Positions 61,869 to 64,000 of a stretch of 64,000 bases of DNA are shown here, one piece after another. The notes under the pieces were generated by a model. That model saw only the letters and a program-made list of their open reading frames with translations, ran no database searches and was not told the origin of the DNA. The DNA comes from Hafnia paralvei ATCC 29927. GTDB taxonomy: Bacteria > Pseudomonadota > Gammaproteobacteria > Enterobacterales > Enterobacteriaceae. Positions within the stretch are counted from its first letter, which is position 1; the number at the start of each line of letters is the position of its first letter. The DNA is taken from assembly GCF_001655005.1 (NCBI RefSeq), contig NZ_LXET01000047.1, positions 62,001-126,000 of the forward strand, in the 5' to 3' direction. A program made the position numbers and the translations under genes.

Positions 61869-62387
61869 TTATAGGCCCAGCAGTTTTTCTTCGAGTTGTT
61901 CCACTTGCTGCTGTAGCTTGTCGAGAAAACGTAGCTTACGTACAGTGTCCGCCGCTGATTCCCACTGCTGTTGATCCAGCTCGGTAAGCATCTGTGCACT
62001 GCGCGTTTTGGTCATTTTAGCGATCCGCGCTGAAAAGGCTATTAACGCTTCTTCAGGGTCGGCCTTATGCGCAATACCATCTAGCTCTTCACGCAATTCT
62101 AACTGTTCCATAAGGAACGATGTATCACGCATTGTGTGCTGCTCATTACTCAAATCAAATCCCTGCAAAGAGAGCATATACTCTGCGCGTTTAAGGGGAT
62201 GTTTTAGAGTTTGATAGGCATCATTGATGGTTGCAGCTTGTTGAATAGCCTGCATACGCTCGCGTTCAGGTTTGGACGCGTAGCGATCGGGATGGAATTG
62301 ACGCTGCAATTCCTGATAGCGTGAAGCAAGAAGGCTGCCGTCCACTGGGTAGCGAACCGGCAGCCCGAATAATGTGAAGTAATCCAT
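61869..62387 (-). CDS. hscB: J-domain co-chaperone HscB
   Basis: A 172-residue co-chaperone. The J-domain has the HPD motif in LQRQFHPDRYAS (about 29-34); the C-terminal three-helix bundle (about 95-172) binds IscU. A longer open frame to 62498 runs through the repeat element, but MDYFTLFGLPVRYPVDG at 62387 is the family start. A palindromic repeat separates it from iscA. Confidence 0.96.
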   Translation of the reverse strand: MDYFTLFGLPVRYPVDGSLLASRYQELQRQFHPDRYASKPERERMQAIQQAATINDAYQTLKHPLKRAEYMLSLQGFDLSNEQHTMRDTSFLMEQLELREELDGIAHKADPEEALIAFSARIAKMTKTRSAQMLTELDQQQWESAADTVRKLRFLDKLQQQVEQLEEKLLGL

Positions 62388-62434
62388 GCCGTGCTCTGAT
62401 GTTGGTCTGTGGATGAGGTGTCCAAAATACCTCA

Positions 62435-62495
<61 letters not shown>

Positions 62496-62535
62496 CAAAA
62501 CGTTGCGATACGTCAGCAGACAGCAGTCCGGCCAA

Positions 62536-62859
62536 TCAGACGTTAAAGCTTTCGCCGCAGCCGCACTCGCTGGTCATATTTGGGTTGTTGAACTTAAAGC
62601 CCTCGTTCAGGCCTTCTTTCACGAAGTCCAGCTCCGTACCATCAAGATACGCCAAGCTTTTACCATCAACGATCACTCTTACGCCTTTGTCTTCAAACAC
62701 CACATCATCTTCGTTGGGTGCATCAACAAATTCCAGTACATACGCCATTCCCGAACAGCCAGAAGTTCTCACTCCCAGACGTAAGCCATACCCTTTACCG
62801 CGGTTAGCCAAAAATGTCTGTACGCGCTGTGCGGCAGCGTCGCTCATGCTAATAGACAT
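62536..62859 (-). CDS. iscA: A-type iron-sulfur carrier IscA
   Basis: A 107-residue A-type carrier. The ligands Cys35 (RTSGCSGMAY), Cys99 and Cys101 (ECGCGESF) are present. It accepts clusters or iron and hands clusters to apoproteins, partly redundant with ErpA. It follows iscU after a 100-base gap. Confidence 0.97.
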   Translation of the reverse strand: MSISMSDAAAQRVQTFLANRGKGYGLRLGVRTSGCSGMAYVLEFVDAPNEDDVVFEDKGVRVIVDGKSLAYLDGTELDFVKEGLNEGFKFNNPNMTSECGCGESFNV

Positions 62860-62959
62860 ACAACAACCTCAATTCTTGTTAAGCGTTTCTCTGATAACGG
62901 CTACTGGCGATTCAGTCTTAAATCGCCAGCCCTGAAACTCACTGAAAAACGTCTACAAA

Positions 62960-63346
62960 TTACTTAGCGGAATGCTTCGTTTTATAATCTGCAATAGCCG
63001 CTTTAATGGCGTCTTCAGCCAAAATCGAACAGTGAATTTTCACTGGTGGCAGAGCCAGCTCTTCGGCAATATCCGTATTTTTGATAGCCTGAGCCTGATC
63101 GAGAGACTTGCCTTTTACCCATTCGGTAACCAGTGAACTTGAAGCGATTGCTGAACCACAGCCATAAGTCTTAAAGCGAGCATCTTCAATGATACCCTCA
63201 TTGTTGACTTTAATCTGCAACTTCATCACGTCGCCACACGCAGGTGCGCCGACCATGCCGCTGCCAATGGTTGGATCTTCGTTATCGAAAGAACCAACGT
63301 TGCGCGGATTTTCATAATGATCAATAACTTTGTCGCTGTAAGCCAT
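62960..63346 (-). CDS. iscU: Fe-S cluster scaffold IscU
   Basis: A 128-residue scaffold, the E. coli length. Cys37, Cys63 and Cys106 bind the cluster and Asp39 lies in GACGDV-like PACGDV. The LPPVK motif at 99-103 is the HscA recognition site. It starts 30 bases after iscS. Confidence 0.98.
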   Translation of the reverse strand: MAYSDKVIDHYENPRNVGSFDNEDPTIGSGMVGAPACGDVMKLQIKVNNEGIIEDARFKTYGCGSAIASSSLVTEWVKGKSLDQAQAIKNTDIAEELALPPVKIHCSILAEDAIKAAIADYKTKHSAK

Positions 63347-63376
63347 AACGTTACTCCTTAAATTTGAATCCTGAGA

Positions 63377-64000
63377 TTAATGAGCAGCCCACTCAATGGT
63401 GCTGATGTCTACACCCTGCTTGAACATATCCCACAGTGGAGACAGGTCGCGCAGACGGCCAATAGACTTGCGAACCAGAGCGATGGCGTAGTCGATCTCT
63501 TCTTCCGTGGTAAAGCGACCCAATGAGAAACGAATAGAGCTATGAGCTAACTCATCGTTCATTCCCAAAGCACGCAGCACGTATGACGGCTCCAAACTGG
63601 CAGAAGTACAGGCTGAACCAGAGGATACGGCAAGATCTTTCAATGCCATAATTAAGGATTCGCCTTCGACGTAATTAAAGCTTACGTTCAGGATATTCGG
63701 TGCACCGTGCTCTAAAGAACCATTTAGGTACACTTCTTCAAGATCTTTTAATCCATCCCACAGACGATCGCGCAGCGCGCGCAGACGTGGAACTTCGGTA
63801 GCCATTTCTTCTTTAGCGATACGGTAAGCTTCGCCCATACCGACGATCTGATGAACAGGCAAGGTACCTGAACGCATACCGCGCTCATGACCACCGCCGT
63901 GCATCTGTGCTTCAATACGAACGCGTGGTTTACGACGGACGTACAGTGCACCAATACCTTTCGGGCCATAAATTTTGTGGCCAGAGAAAGACATCAAATC
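63377..64000 (-). CDS. iscS: Cysteine desulfurase IscS, C-terminal half
   Basis: The frame remains open to the window edge, so the N-terminal half lies beyond it. The visible 207 residues include the PLP lysine region LMSFSGHKIYGPKG and the active-site loop SSGSACTSASLEPSYVLRALG with the persulfide cysteine, and the C-terminal IDISTIEWAAH-like end that binds partners. It supplies sulfur for Fe-S clusters and thiolated tRNA. First visible gene of the isc operon; iscR would be further upstream, outside. Confidence 0.97.
   Translation of the reverse strand, partial: DLMSFSGHKIYGPKGIGALYVRRKPRVRIEAQMHGGGHERGMRSGTLPVHQIVGMGEAYRIAKEEMATEVPRLRALRDRLWDGLKDLEEVYLNGSLEHGAPNILNVSFNYVEGESLIMALKDLAVSSGSACTSASLEPSYVLRALGMNDELAHSSIRFSLGRFTTEEEIDYAIALVRKSIGRLRDLSPLWDMFKQGVDISTIEWAAH

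Overview
The window is ordinary chromosomal DNA of an enterobacterium. Nearly every gene has a close relative in E. coli or Salmonella. The partial cobD, a dedicated outer-membrane factor inside the emr operon, the mng genes and the overall gene content fit a Hafnia-like member of Enterobacterales. The genus is an inference from recalled protein similarity, not a search. No rRNA, tRNA, CRISPR array, prophage or insertion sequence was recognised.

Layout. (1) 1-3.9 kb: end of cobD (cobalamin synthesis), a Dps-family ferritin, an AraC regulator paired with an EamA-type exporter, and yicN. (2) 4.1-10.2 kb: ygaZ-ygaH (branched amino acid export), then mprA, an outer-membrane factor lipoprotein gene, emrA and emrB, which together look like a self-contained tripartite drug pump. 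(3) 10.2-11.0 kb: a paired inverted terminator/palindrome element, then a type II toxin-antitoxin pair preceded by 12-bp tandem repeats that encode a possible Met-Thr-Thr-Gln repeat leader peptide. (4) 11.2-27.2 kb: the E. coli minute-4 block degP-dgt / mtn-btuF-yadS / erpA-clcA / hemL, interrupted between yadS and erpA by the mannosylglycerate genes mngR/mngAB, a deletion scar joining an ascorbate-type PTS IIC remnant to a cupin remnant, and a VOC-family gene. (5) 27.3-29.4 kb: a large exported helical-repeat protein of unknown function. (6) 29.7-64 kb: the E. coli minute-57 block guaBA / xseA / yfgJ / der-bamB-yfgM-hisS-ispG-rodZ-pilW-rlmN / ndk / pbpC-yfhM / sseB-pepB / iscX-fdx-hscA-hscB-iscA-iscU-iscS (cut by the window end), with malXY and an AEC-family permease inserted between xseA and yfgJ.

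The window is therefore three conserved core blocks (E. coli minutes 60, 4 and 57) joined by junctions that carry the variable genes. How the genes work together: IscS/U/A, HscB/HscA, Fdx and IscX build Fe-S clusters and ErpA delivers them; IspG, RlmN and Fdx itself use them. BamB, DegP and PilW act in the envelope, as do PbpC with YfhM. GuaB and GuaA make GMP. MngA/MngB and MalX/MalY handle sugars.

No clearly new multi-gene system is visible. The best candidates for a second look are the repeat-encoded leader in front of the antitoxin, the 165-bp nested palindrome into which the toxin gene runs, the OMF gene inside the emr operon, and the unknown exported repeat protein.
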